Shown: positions 40,872 through 49,736 of the stretch, piece after piece
How the letters are laid out: every line of letters starts with the position of its first letter
Position numbering within the stretch: position 1 is the stretch's first letter
Translations under genes and position numbers: made by a program
The notes under the pieces: generated by a model
Database searches by the model: none
What the model saw: the letters and a program-made list of their open reading frames with translations, nothing else
Told to the model about the DNA's origin: nothing
Assembly: GCA_943787595.1 (NCBI GenBank)
Contig: CALSNA010000002.1
Location: 246,467 to 310,466, forward strand
Reading direction: 5' to 3'
DNA from: an uncultured Pseudomonadales bacterium
GTDB taxonomy: Bacteria; Pseudomonadota; Gammaproteobacteria; Pseudomonadales; Balneatricaceae
Length of the DNA: 64,000 nt

Positions 40872-42515
40872 TTAAGATTTTCTCATAATAAAGGCCAACG
40901 CATAGTAGGGTGGCCGGTTTTCATGGGCATGGCTCGACCCTGATTCCCATATGCTGTGGGTATGATTTCCGGCGCTATTTGTATTACCACTAAGGCAAAA
41001 CCTACTATCTCCACTATAAGCCCAAGTACTTTTAAGTTTTTTGTCCACACCCCAACCCCCAGCGAATGACCGATAATGTTTCCATGTCCAAACAAACGCA
41101 CTATGGGAGTGATTACCAGAAGTTCCCATGCTATGACTATGTCTTGGCATCTGAGCTGTGGTTAATACCACCTCGTTTTGACCGCCTGTATCACCTATTT
41201 TATATTTCTTGCCATGGCCAACAATAAAGCGGTTGCTTAAATCCGGTCTGTCATTATTACCATCACACAAAACCCAGCCAACCGGAAGGGTAGTGCCGCA
41301 CCACATGATGATGCTGCCGAGAGGAGAGTGGATACCAGCCTCTTTGTTAATGAAAATAGCCTGGTTGGATGAGGCGTCTGGGTAACCAGACAGTCCACTG
41401 TATTTAACCTGTACGACAGCCTTACCAGGCACATTGTTGGGCCTACAGCCATCAATCGTTAACTCTATGGTTTCGCGAGGCAGAAACTGTTTCAATGCCT
41501 TGAACTGGATAAGGTTAAGCAAATTCAGTGTAATAACAGATGTACCGTCAGTTGCCAGTTTCAACTCTGCATTTTGCTTAGACGGGCTAACGGTTACCTG
41601 ACCTACAGTGACACTCTTTATCTCACCCAAGGCGCTGTGACTTGCGGCCAGAGTGTCCGAACGATGAGCACCCAGAGGAACGGTAAACGCAACTTTCACA
41701 TCTTCCCCAACTTTCACACCCTTAGTATCTTTCATGGCCTCAAGATCAACAACTGTGTCACTTATATTGGTAATGACCAGGGTAAAGCTACATTTATCGT
41801 TACAGACAATGCCTGTTGACGCAGTACGCAGTGAAGCCACCAAGGGAAAGGGCTTTTCCAGTTGACCCTGTATCACTGCTGTGGCCTTGGCCCTCTCATC
41901 CAATTCGTCATCCAGCGCTTCAACATTGGCCGCCAGGCTCTTTATGGTTGCGACAACTGCACTGGCAAACGACTGGCCTTTTTTACCCGCATCAATCTGT
42001 TTGATTTTTGAGCTTTTACCCTTGCTCTGTTTAAATGCAAATTCTTGCAGGGCACCTGTGTCTTCCTCTGCTTTAGCCAAGTTCTCCAGGCTCTTTATAT
42101 CTTTCTTGACAGAACCCTCCAAATGATCAACCTTGCTGTCCGCCTTTGATACCCTGGCATTGACTTGACGCAGGTAGCTGTTGTTGGAAGACAGGTTCAT
42201 AATATCCACCGACTTCTCCCGCGTACCCTGAACCGGTTGGCCCGCCTTAAACTGCATCCTCTGATAATGCAGGGCAACACGGGTACTGCGTCCCCCAAGC
42301 GAACCGTCAGCCGTGGTGTATTCAAATGGAAATACCAGCGCCGCACCAGCTGCCGTCATCTGCATTCTGCGTGGCGGCCCTGATAATTGACCAGTTCGCC
42401 AAGGGCCTACGGGAAGCACTGACCAAACCCGTAAAACGCGGGTACGTCTGAGGTTCACTGAAAGTCCCGTGACGCAGACGCAGCTCAAAGTGGCAGTTGT
42501 TCGACCCTGCATCAC
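40872..42515 (-). CDS. Phage tail-collar domain protein (C-terminal part of a frameshifted gene)
   Basis: The last ~160 residues are a typical tail-collar domain as in T4 gp12 and other fibre proteins: GSIIMWCGTTLPVGWVLCDG, RPDLSNRFIVGHG, TTAQMPRHSHSMG, NHTHSIW and RPPYYALAFIMRKS. The His-rich repeats would bind metal in a trimer. Before it lie a coiled-coil region (about 115-220 of this frame) and beta-rich sequence. The first ~35 codons of this frame are not coding: real sequence begins near VGPWRTGQLSGPPRR (about 42420), continuing in another phase from the LamG-like gene upstream. The rejoined gene would have about 796 residues. Confidence 0.75.
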   Translation of the reverse strand: MMQGRTTATLSCVCVTGLSVNLRRTRVLRVWSVLPVGPWRTGQLSGPPRRMQMTAAGAALVFPFEYTTADGSLGGRSTRVALHYQRMQFKAGQPVQGTREKSVDIMNLSSNNSYLRQVNARVSKADSKVDHLEGSVKKDIKSLENLAKAEEDTGALQEFAFKQSKGKSSKIKQIDAGKKGQSFASAVVATIKSLAANVEALDDELDERAKATAVIQGQLEKPFPLVASLRTASTGIVCNDKCSFTLVITNISDTVVDLEAMKDTKGVKVGEDVKVAFTVPLGAHRSDTLAASHSALGEIKSVTVGQVTVSPSKQNAELKLATDGTSVITLNLLNLIQFKALKQFLPRETIELTIDGCRPNNVPGKAVVQVKYSGLSGYPDASSNQAIFINKEAGIHSPLGSIIMWCGTTLPVGWVLCDGNNDRPDLSNRFIVGHGKKYKIGDTGGQNEVVLTTAQMPRHSHSMGTSGNHSHSAFVWTWKHYRSFAGGWGVDKKLKSTWAYSGDSRFCLSGNTNSAGNHTHSIWESGSSHAHENRPPYYALAFIMRKS

Positions 42516-43263
42516 CCTGACCTGCGGAAAATTCCACAGCTTGACTGGACACGTTAGTGATTTTTAAATGCTGGCACAAACGCTCCTTGGCACTGACATC
42601 TTCCACCACCAGAGTGTTATCTGCAAAATTCTTCCAGCGGTCATCCTTAATATGGGCCAGGGCAAAATCCAGAGGATACTGATCCACAAAGGTGGCTTGC
42701 GCCTGATTCTGACTGTACTGATCAGCCAGCACTTCAGTAACAGTCAACGCACGGGGGTAATAGTGTAATTGCGCCAGACGAACCGCACCCCCCAGAGCCG
42801 TGATGGTGGTCACCGCCGCCGGGGTTAACACCGCCGGTAGTGTCTGGGTCGCACACACTATGCCATTGAGGTAAAGGGTGTGCTCGTCAGCCTGTTTGAC
42901 CCAGGTCAGGTAATACCACTGGTTATCAGTCACCTTGGCCGCACTGTTAAGCGGCACAAACGGCTGGCCCTGAAACTGTTGGTTCTGGTATGCGGCCACA
43001 GTGCCATCAGCACCGCAGCGCACGTGCGCTGCGGTGGGACCCAGTTGTATTTGACTGGCAGGGCTTTGGCGTTTAAACCAGACAGAGAGGGTGGCCGGCT
43101 TATCGGTTGCGGTACTGAGGTTCAAGGTCAGTGTTTTTCCATTTTTTCCACCGTTCAGGACCACACAGGGATTAAAGCGTCGATCATCGGTCACCAGTTC
43201 GGCCGGTTTCTGAGCGCGATTTAATGGCAGGTGCTGCATTTGAGGTTTGTCATTGAGGGCCAT
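42322..43263 (-). CDS. LamG/concanavalin-like N-terminal part of the tail-collar protein
   Basis: The start is the ATG at 43263 (MALNDKPQMQHLPLN), with AAGGAAAG 7 nt upstream; 15 further codons are open. Residues ~25-190 look like a LamG/concanavalin-type jelly roll: ATLSVWFKRQSPASQIQLG, NQWYYLTWVKQADEHTLYLN and AVRLAQLHYYPRALTVTEV. Such domains bind carbohydrate or protein ligands. The meaningful sequence runs to about RFTGLVS, after which the phase is wrong and the frame ends 35 codons later. It lies 19 bp after the oxygenase-like gene. Confidence 0.68.
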   Translation of the reverse strand: MALNDKPQMQHLPLNRAQKPAELVTDDRRFNPCVVLNGGKNGKTLTLNLSTATDKPATLSVWFKRQSPASQIQLGPTAAHVRCGADGTVAAYQNQQFQGQPFVPLNSAAKVTDNQWYYLTWVKQADEHTLYLNGIVCATQTLPAVLTPAAVTTITALGGAVRLAQLHYYPRALTVTEVLADQYSQNQAQATFVDQYPLDFALAHIKDDRWKNFADNTLVVEDVSAKERLCQHLKITNVSSQAVEFSAGQGDAGSNNCHFELRLRHGTFSEPQTYPRFTGLVSASRRPLANWSIIRAATQNADDGSWCGAGISI

Positions 43264-43282
43264 GATACTTTCCTTAATGTGT

Positions 43283-44254
43283 TTATTGGGTTGGGTTATC
43301 CGGTTCATTCATCATGTGTGCGAACCCATTGTGATTCAGTTGGGGATTGATATTGGCCATCATTGGGCTCATCAAATCCATTGCTTTTGAGGGATCTGGC
43401 GGTTTCTGGTGCTCAATATCCGTTTTTTCAGGTGACGAGGCAGTGATTTGTGTGCTCACCAATTGGGTTGGCCGGGTGTTGGGGTTATATAGATAATAGG
43501 CCCAGACCGGATGGTTGGGGATCACCAGATAGTCTTTAAATGCCAGGGATACGGTGTCTTGGAAATGAACAAAATGCACTTCCAGCGGTTTATCTGCAGT
43601 CGCATCCAGCCCCATTAGCAACTCAAATCCCCGATGCTGTGCCAGTTGATCTAACCGATACGCCAAGTCACCCTGTTGTTGCTGCAACGTGCCAAAAAAC
43701 AGCCATTGATCCGGGTGGATTTGATACAGTTGATAGCCACTGTCCTGAATGCCATCTTGCTCAAGCAAAGCCCCGATGCAACTGGCAGGATCTTGTATCA
43801 CTGATGTCACCAGTTTAAAACAGGCTTGATCCAGATACTGGGAAGCAGCGTACCGGTCTTGCTTGTCCGTGGATATGGAGCACCGCCAGGTGCCTTGGTT
43901 GTGGGTGGCTTCCAAAGGGGTGTAGAACGTCTGCAACTGCGGGTCTGCCAACAGTTCCAGCACAGGCTGGCACAGTGCCTCGGCCAGCCTGCCTCGGCTA
44001 TAGGACTCAGTCCGTTTGGGGTGTTGTTGCAGTTGTCGATGCAGATGTAAGCCAGTATCACCGCCCAACAGGTCTGCGTTGATGGAATAAGGCTTACCCA
44101 GGCGAATCTTATCAGTGTCATTGGCGATAATCGCGCACTCGGCCAGTTGGGCCAGAACCGAATTATCTAACTGGTATACTTCGATGGACAGGGAATTGCG
44201 ACTGTTTTGCGGATAAGACAGCTGGCTTTGATAGGGAAATACGGTGTGTATCAA
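43283..44254 (-). CDS. Oxygenase-like protein, C-terminal part beyond a frameshift
   Basis: This frame is really open from about 44374 and reads GYGGGELGFQEDYYPEQ, IIPKPGKVVTFNGDLIHTVFP and RNSLSIEVYQL. That arrangement (GGEL, then PG..V.F...IHTV.P, then R.SL...Y) is the C-terminal half of a double-stranded beta-helix 2-oxoglutarate/Fe(II) oxygenase, with the distal His and the 2-oxoglutarate-binding Arg. The remaining ~290 residues (for example HRGFELLMGLDATADKP and YLVIPNHPVWAYYLY) are unrecognised. The apparent TTG start at 44254 is an artefact of the break. The rejoined gene has about 505 residues. Confidence 0.68.
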   Translation of the reverse strand: MIHTVFPYQSQLSYPQNSRNSLSIEVYQLDNSVLAQLAECAIIANDTDKIRLGKPYSINADLLGGDTGLHLHRQLQQHPKRTESYSRGRLAEALCQPVLELLADPQLQTFYTPLEATHNQGTWRCSISTDKQDRYAASQYLDQACFKLVTSVIQDPASCIGALLEQDGIQDSGYQLYQIHPDQWLFFGTLQQQQGDLAYRLDQLAQHRGFELLMGLDATADKPLEVHFVHFQDTVSLAFKDYLVIPNHPVWAYYLYNPNTRPTQLVSTQITASSPEKTDIEHQKPPDPSKAMDLMSPMMANINPQLNHNGFAHMMNEPDNPTQ

Positions 44255-44271
44255 ATCGCCGTTAAAGGTAA

Positions 44272-44799
44272 CTACTTTGCCTGGTTTTGGTATGATGCGC
44301 TGGAAGCTATGTTCGTAAATATACTGCTGGTCTTGCTCGGGGTAATAATCCTCTTGAAAGCCCAGTTCCCCCCCACCATATCCTCTGGTTGGCTTAAATA
44401 CAGCAAGCGCACATAGCGTGGTTTAATGTCCCGGAGGGCTTGAAGATCGCGTACCAGCACACCCTTTTTGGCCACAGCACCCAGTGACTGGTTCTGATGT
44501 TGGGCCAAGATAGGTCGAGTTGAAGGGGTAGACTTATTGAAAAACAGCACCACATAATGCATGGTGGTCAAATCCAGCTTGTCTTGCAGATACTGGTGTA
44601 CCTGTGGTAACCCCAGATCATCCAGATAGTCCAAATGGGTGGTGGCGCAGCCGATGGTACTGCTTTGGTAGTTAGCGTCGATAAAATTAGCGATAGACTG
44701 ACCCCGAAGAATCAACGGATGACGCGCAAAACAGCGTTCAATGTGCTGTACCCAGGCCACTGTTTCCTGTTGCTGTTGCACCTGTGGTGATGTCGCCAT
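44272..44799 (-). CDS. Oxygenase-like protein, N-terminal part ending at a G7 run
   Basis: The start at 44799 (MATSPQVQQQQETVAWVQHI) has AGGAG 9 nt upstream. The meaningful sequence ends at KPRYVRLLYLSQPEDMVGG; then a run of seven G (44374-44368 on the minus strand) puts the rest out of phase and the frame stops at 44272. One more G would restore MVGGELGFQEDYYP. A canonical HxD iron motif is not obvious; HQN in ILAQHQNQSLGAV is the nearest candidate. Enzymatic activity is therefore doubtful even if the frame were whole. Confidence 0.65.
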   Translation of the reverse strand: MATSPQVQQQQETVAWVQHIERCFARHPLILRGQSIANFIDANYQSSTIGCATTHLDYLDDLGLPQVHQYLQDKLDLTTMHYVVLFFNKSTPSTRPILAQHQNQSLGAVAKKGVLVRDLQALRDIKPRYVRLLYLSQPEDMVGGNWAFKRIITPSKTSSIFTNIASSASYQNQAK

Positions 44800-44995
44800 G
44801 GAATGGAACTCCTGTGCATGTTTAAGATAAATTTTCATCCCGATCAAAGGCAGTCAAACTGAAACCAGCGTCCCAAAGTCAGACCGTCTAAATGCATGAC
44901 AGTGCTGATTTTCCCTAAGGGCACATCGGCGTATTAGCCTAACCGGCTACTGCGCCAGCAGCCATCGATCAGCCCAGACAGGCGCTGGCCTGTTA

Positions 44996-45730
44996 TTATG
45001 CTTTCAGGGCCGAGCGGATGGCTTTGATTTGACCCCGCAGGGCCTTATTTTGTAACCGAATTGCATTGATACGCTGCTGCATGGTTAAAAATTTCTGCTC
45101 ACGTCGGTCATCCACCGGTTTGGCGTCGCTGATCCAAATTAAGTAATCCTTGGTTAGCTTGGTTTCATAACCCGCACTGTATTCCTGTGCAATGGCTCCT
45201 TCCAACTGTTGACCCAGCTCAAGCAGACACTGATCCGCCACCGCCCGGGTGTCGATACGCTTTTTCTGCACCAGCTCCGCAATGGTATAGTACTCAATCT
45301 CGTCCTTATCATTGATATATTCAAAGGGCTCATTCAGCTTGATCAAACCTTCAGCAATCTGTTCACGAAGGGTCTTGTCAGTTATCTGATCGTCCACCAG
45401 CTTTTGCTGAGGTCTTAACTTGATTAACCCCTCAGCCAATAGCTCACGGTTACTTTTCTGGACAATCCGGTCAGCCACCAGCTTTTCTTGTGGCTGCAGA
45501 CGCAAATGACCAGCGGCCACCGCCTCTGCCAGCGTCAACGCCACGGCCTGGTGGTTGGGGGCAACCCTGAAATAGTTTGGAAATGGCTCAGCCGCCCCGA
45601 GCGTCCAGGCTATTTCCATGGTTTTGGCATTAAATTGAGCATAAACATCTGTGGCGGTGATCTCGGAGTGATAGGCCACACAGTAATAAGCCAACGCTTC
45701 AAGACTGGTTTTATCACGAACAAGGTACAT
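44996..45730 (-). CDS. Unrecognised 244-aa protein with an internal repeat
   Basis: The ATG at 45730 has AGGAGA upstream and the gene follows the previous one by 28 bp. Residues ~75-135 contain two copies of a ~30-residue unit: LQPQEKLVADRIVQKSNREL LAEGLIK and LRPQQKLVDDQITDKTLREQ IAEGLIK. The C-terminus is a charged helix ending LQNKALRGQIKAIRSALKA. No signal peptide or membrane segment is visible. I cannot name a family. It is one of the three uninterrupted genes of the accessory operon. Confidence 0.7.
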   Translation of the reverse strand: MYLVRDKTSLEALAYYCVAYHSEITATDVYAQFNAKTMEIAWTLGAAEPFPNYFRVAPNHQAVALTLAEAVAAGHLRLQPQEKLVADRIVQKSNRELLAEGLIKLRPQQKLVDDQITDKTLREQIAEGLIKLNEPFEYINDKDEIEYYTIAELVQKKRIDTRAVADQCLLELGQQLEGAIAQEYSAGYETKLTKDYLIWISDAKPVDDRREQKFLTMQQRINAIRLQNKALRGQIKAIRSALKA

Positions 45731-45758
45731 GGTATTCTCCTGGATAAAATTAAATTAA

Positions 45759-46088
45759 TCAGGCGGGTAAATCCAGCTTGTTAAAATAGCCTTCAACAAA
45801 TTTGACCCTGCCCTGCAAAGGTACAACTTGATTAACAGGATGTATGGATGGGCACTGGCTGTTCCGCAATATATGCTCCAAACTGGTCCACTGTGCTGGC
45901 GTAAAGAGCGGCTGTTTGTTTTTTGTCACCGGTGGCTGTTCTGCCGGTGGAAAATAATAGGCCAGATGAGGCTGCTTCAGATCTGGTTTTAATATGGCCT
46001 GTTGCACCAGTGTGTTCCAGTCCTCATCCCGGCCCTTGCCGTCGCGGAACCGGCGTTGATCCATCACCGTGACATTGGGTAATTGCAA
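45759..46088 (-). CDS. Third segment of the ~1325-codon accessory protein
   Basis: A 109-codon piece starting nominally at TTG 46088 (MQLPNVTVMDQRRFRDGKG). It is in the same phase as the preceding 692-codon piece: after the TAA at 46112-46110 the codons LSPKGAW lead straight into it. There is no ribosome binding site or ATG. I read it as the C-terminus of one long gene cut by a nonsense codon. It ends with TGA, 28 bp before the next gene. Confidence 0.6.
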   Translation of the reverse strand: MQLPNVTVMDQRRFRDGKGRDEDWNTLVQQAILKPDLKQPHLAYYFPPAEQPPVTKNKQPLFTPAQWTSLEHILRNSQCPSIHPVNQVVPLQGRVKFVEGYFNKLDLPA

Positions 46089-46109
46089 CCATGCGCCCTT
46101 AGGGCTCAG

Positions 46110-48188
46110 TTAACGTTGATTCCAGCACCAGGCACCTTTGGGCAAAGGCAGTGCATACTGATCCCGTGGCGTGAGCAAAGGCGCAGCAAAATAGGATTGT
46201 TGAATAACGCGCAAGGCATCCCGGTACATGGCTGGCTCCAGCCGTAGTGTCTTTTTGGGCAGGATGCCGGTGGTAGCATGGATGGGGGCATCCGGTTCCA
46301 TCAAAATCACCAGATTCAGAGGCGGGTCTTCCAGGCTATGGTGCAGGTTAGCGACGCCCTCTGCCTTTATCGCATCAATGTAATCATGATCTTGCGGGTT
46401 AAAATTAGCGGCATCCACCAGACCGTCCACATCGTCCATATCACTTTGCGGGAAATAGCCCTGTGAACTGAGTTTGCCCTGTTCATTTTGAGTCCAGTAG
46501 CAGATCAACCCGTCGTCCAGATTTCGGTATTCTCCCAGCTTGAAAGGAAATTTAACCGCTGTAAAGCCACGACCAGCACGTTGCATGCCAGGCGTGCGCA
46601 AGTCCTGAGCAAGTGCCCGCCAGCTTTTACTAGTTTCTGGCAGACCTTTGAGCTGTAAATCCAGGCTGGCCCGGACCACTGCCAGTGGCCGGCCTGACAT
46701 CAGGGCTTGTTCGAGATTGCTGGTTTGCGGATCGATATTGTCCTGTCCCCGGCGCAGGGCTTGTTTCAATTGCGGTAAATAGTTACGGCCGTTGGGCTTG
46801 CCACGATTGCGGTTATGAAAACTGCGTATTTTTTCAACCAGCGTCTTGAGGGTGGGGTAGGCAATATTGGCTATATCAACATGATTGCCATCGTACTCTG
46901 ACTGCCATTCACCATCACTATTGATCGCACCCAGGTAACGGCCATTCGTGTTATAAATCACCAGCGTTTCATCAAAATGGTTGTATAACAGCCAGCCACA
47001 CACCGGGGTGCGGCCTTCATAACCGAGCTGCTGTAATCGCTGACGGGATAACATGTGCCAACGTAGGTTTAGCCGGGCTGGTTGTAATAGCCTGGGCGGC
47101 AGATAGGTGCTATTGCCAAGCAGTTGTCGTTGGGGTCGCAGTAATTGTCTGCAAGGCAGATCTTTGAAGCGGCCAAAAGTATCCACCAAACGCACTTGAT
47201 TCAATTGACTGATGCCACTGCGAATGGGGATAAAGCGATTCCCCATGGCCGGCAATTTATAGCTTTGGTGGCCCAAACGCTGGCGTATCTTTTGAGTCAG
47301 TGACTGCTGCCCGGGATTAATAAATGCATGGGGATCCAGCGCTGGCAGGTTTAAGCCACTACGTTGCGTCAAGCACACATCATGCAAACCAATCAATTGC
47401 TGGCTGAGACAATAGGTCTTGGCCAGGTGTTTATGGGCAGAACCAATTGAATACAGGGGATCCATAAAGCTGGCCCCGGGGTTGTCCTGTTGGTACTGGG
47501 CAAAGTCAGACACCCCTTTTTCCGCCAGCTTATCATCCAGATACTCTTTGAATTGCTGCTGCACAATCCGCTGAATGCCAGCGGTTAGCAACGAACATCC
47601 CTTGATGATATTAGGGACTGGATTCGTCTTGAAGTGCTTGGGGCGTGGCTTCATATCCACCGCAGAGCTGGGTAAGGCAAACTCCTTGTCGTTAAGGGGC
47701 ACCCGATAGGATTGCTTAATAAAATCGGGATTGTAGGGGTGCATCTGGTCATCATCCTGATCGGTGGCCTGCTGATCGGGATACAGGGCTATTTCCCAGT
47801 CCATCATGATGGGGTTCCAGGGCTGACAGGTCCAGGTTCGGGTCGCCTGTTTGGTTTTCCAGCCAGCCGCTATGGGTAACGCAACACGGTCTGCACGGCT
47901 TGCCCAAGCACCAATATTGCTAACCTTCAGATTCATGTTGAGGCAAGCGAGAACACCATCTGCACCATGGCGATCTGTGGGCCTGGCCACGGCTCCATTA
48001 ATAAGTAAGGTGGGCTCATTAACTTGCCAATAACGTGGTGCAGCTATTTTTTTGACCAGATTAAGGCGCTTTGCCGAATCTTGTAGCACCTGAACTCGAT
48101 ACGTTTTCAGTACGCCTTCTAGTGCCTGGCGCAGGGCCGCCAACTGGTCATCAATACGGTGTTGCAAGTGCTTTTTACTGGTTTCCAA
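46110..48188 (-). CDS. Second segment of the ~1325-codon accessory protein
   Basis: A 692-codon piece with a nominal TTG start at 48188 and no ribosome binding site. It is in phase with the piece upstream: the TAA at 48218-48216 is followed by SKTLPLLDALETSKK without a break. Distinct segments are AAPRYWQVNEPTLLINGAV, NQVRLVDTFGRFKDLPCRQL, LQPARLNLRWHMLS, and TPVCGWLLYNHFDETLVIYN. I recall similar segments in large uncharacterised proteins encoded near DUF6603 genes, but I cannot confirm this without a search. No membrane segment is seen. Confidence 0.65.
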   Translation of the reverse strand: METSKKHLQHRIDDQLAALRQALEGVLKTYRVQVLQDSAKRLNLVKKIAAPRYWQVNEPTLLINGAVARPTDRHGADGVLACLNMNLKVSNIGAWASRADRVALPIAAGWKTKQATRTWTCQPWNPIMMDWEIALYPDQQATDQDDDQMHPYNPDFIKQSYRVPLNDKEFALPSSAVDMKPRPKHFKTNPVPNIIKGCSLLTAGIQRIVQQQFKEYLDDKLAEKGVSDFAQYQQDNPGASFMDPLYSIGSAHKHLAKTYCLSQQLIGLHDVCLTQRSGLNLPALDPHAFINPGQQSLTQKIRQRLGHQSYKLPAMGNRFIPIRSGISQLNQVRLVDTFGRFKDLPCRQLLRPQRQLLGNSTYLPPRLLQPARLNLRWHMLSRQRLQQLGYEGRTPVCGWLLYNHFDETLVIYNTNGRYLGAINSDGEWQSEYDGNHVDIANIAYPTLKTLVEKIRSFHNRNRGKPNGRNYLPQLKQALRRGQDNIDPQTSNLEQALMSGRPLAVVRASLDLQLKGLPETSKSWRALAQDLRTPGMQRAGRGFTAVKFPFKLGEYRNLDDGLICYWTQNEQGKLSSQGYFPQSDMDDVDGLVDAANFNPQDHDYIDAIKAEGVANLHHSLEDPPLNLVILMEPDAPIHATTGILPKKTLRLEPAMYRDALRVIQQSYFAAPLLTPRDQYALPLPKGAWCWNQR

Positions 48189-48215
48189 GGCATCCAGCAG
48201 GGGTAAGGTTTTGCT

Positions 48216-49736
48216 TTAAATCAAATGCTTGACCAGATTGCTGTCAGGATAGGCGCTGTCGTTCAGACGGTCCACAGGATACAGGCAGAGCATATATTTG
48301 CTCCAGTCAGCAAACAGCAGCTCCCGTTGGCTTTCGATGGCAAAGTCCAGTTGATTGACTTGATCCTGCTGGTGATTTAATGTCTGCAATTGGTCAGCCC
48401 ATGTGTCTTTAAGCTGGCGGATGGTCTGATTGAGTTGTTGCTGACGTTCTTCCTGCTGGCTGATTGCGGGCTGTGCTTGGGCATTTGCAGGTGGTTGTTG
48501 CGGGGGCTGAAGGTCGATATCACCGTCATTAATGAAGGCCCACAGAAAGCCGCCATCGACCGGGGAGAAACCTGCTTTATGACGACCGATTTTCAATTGG
48601 TTGATAAAATCAACATTTTCACCCTGCACGGTCTCTTTGAGTATGACCACCTGTAGCTGGTTTTCAATCCGAATCTGGTCATCTTCGTCCGTGGCCAGTT
48701 GCTTGGACAGGTAAGTGGAGACGGCTTCCTGGCTGCTGGGTGCCAGGGCCATTTTAACCGTTTCAGCCTCCATGCCATCATCCAGATTGACACTGTCGGT
48801 AAATTGAATCCGGCCATAACACAGCATGCCGTCAGCCTGAACGTCATCATCCAGACGCCAGTCGGCAATATCCTCAACCACCTGCCTAAAATTAGCCGCC
48901 TGGAGGGCCTGATCGGCCTCCTGCTGGGCCATTTCCGCAGCTTCCTGATCATCTTCATGCCTGGATGACTGCGCCTTTGACCTGGCAAGGCCCGCCTCGG
49001 CGGCTTTTTTACTGGCGGTTTGTTGTCTGGTCTTTAGTTCAGTTAACAGGTATTTTTTTACATAATCCTGCTGCCCATCGGCATACCAGCCCAGCACCTC
49101 ATAGCTGCACCCCTGCACCTGGTCAGCACGGGTGATGGCGTCATCGTAACAACCGAACACGCTAAAGCACTCAGCGTAGAGGCTGCTGAAATGGAAGTTG
49201 CCCCAACCCAGTACATTTAAGTTCGGATAGCGCTCTGCCGTTTGATCCTCGCGCCATTGTGACAACTCCACCTGGCGACCCAGATACCGATAGGGTGGGT
49301 CTCCGGGCTCAAGCTCCCGGGTTTTGGCAGGAATGCAGACCGCCCGTTCAGGGGTGACCAATTTGGGATACAGATAATCACTTTCCACCACCCACTGCTG
49401 GCTGATGGTATCCTGGGCATCACGGCGGATCACCAGCCAGCGATTAGGAACAGGGGGCAGGCTGATTTCTGGCTGATCTTCTGAATCACTCACCTCACCA
49501 CGGGTTAAGGCATCGGGCAAAGCCCAGTGCAAATGCACACCAGCAGCCAGACTACCCTGATTATTGAAGGGTTGGTGGCTAATGGAAGAAACCAGACTGG
49601 CTGTCTCTGGATGGCGATCGATATGATTGGAATCCTGATACGGCAGTTTCGCGAAATTAGCCCCTGATTTGATGATAGTAGTGGTTTTGTCTGCCACCAG
49701 GGCATCGACCCGAATGGGCACAGTGATAATATTCAT
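48216..49736 (-). CDS. First segment of the ~1325-codon accessory protein
   Basis: The start is the ATG at 49736 (MNIITVPIRVDALVADKTT), which overlaps the upstream stop by 4 bp (ATGA); five upstream codons are also open. The 506-residue piece has GVHLHWALPDALTRG and PPVPNRWLVIRRD near the N-terminus, a Gln/Lys-rich coiled coil (about 245-290), and a second coiled coil (about 430-475). It ends YPDSNLVKHLI at TAA (48218-48216), and the same frame continues for ~820 more codons. A CAA-to-TAA change would explain the stop. Confidence 0.7.
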   Translation of the reverse strand: MNIITVPIRVDALVADKTTTIIKSGANFAKLPYQDSNHIDRHPETASLVSSISHQPFNNQGSLAAGVHLHWALPDALTRGEVSDSEDQPEISLPPVPNRWLVIRRDAQDTISQQWVVESDYLYPKLVTPERAVCIPAKTRELEPGDPPYRYLGRQVELSQWREDQTAERYPNLNVLGWGNFHFSSLYAECFSVFGCYDDAITRADQVQGCSYEVLGWYADGQQDYVKKYLLTELKTRQQTASKKAAEAGLARSKAQSSRHEDDQEAAEMAQQEADQALQAANFRQVVEDIADWRLDDDVQADGMLCYGRIQFTDSVNLDDGMEAETVKMALAPSSQEAVSTYLSKQLATDEDDQIRIENQLQVVILKETVQGENVDFINQLKIGRHKAGFSPVDGGFLWAFINDGDIDLQPPQQPPANAQAQPAISQQEERQQQLNQTIRQLKDTWADQLQTLNHQQDQVNQLDFAIESQRELLFADWSKYMLCLYPVDRLNDSAYPDSNLVKHLI

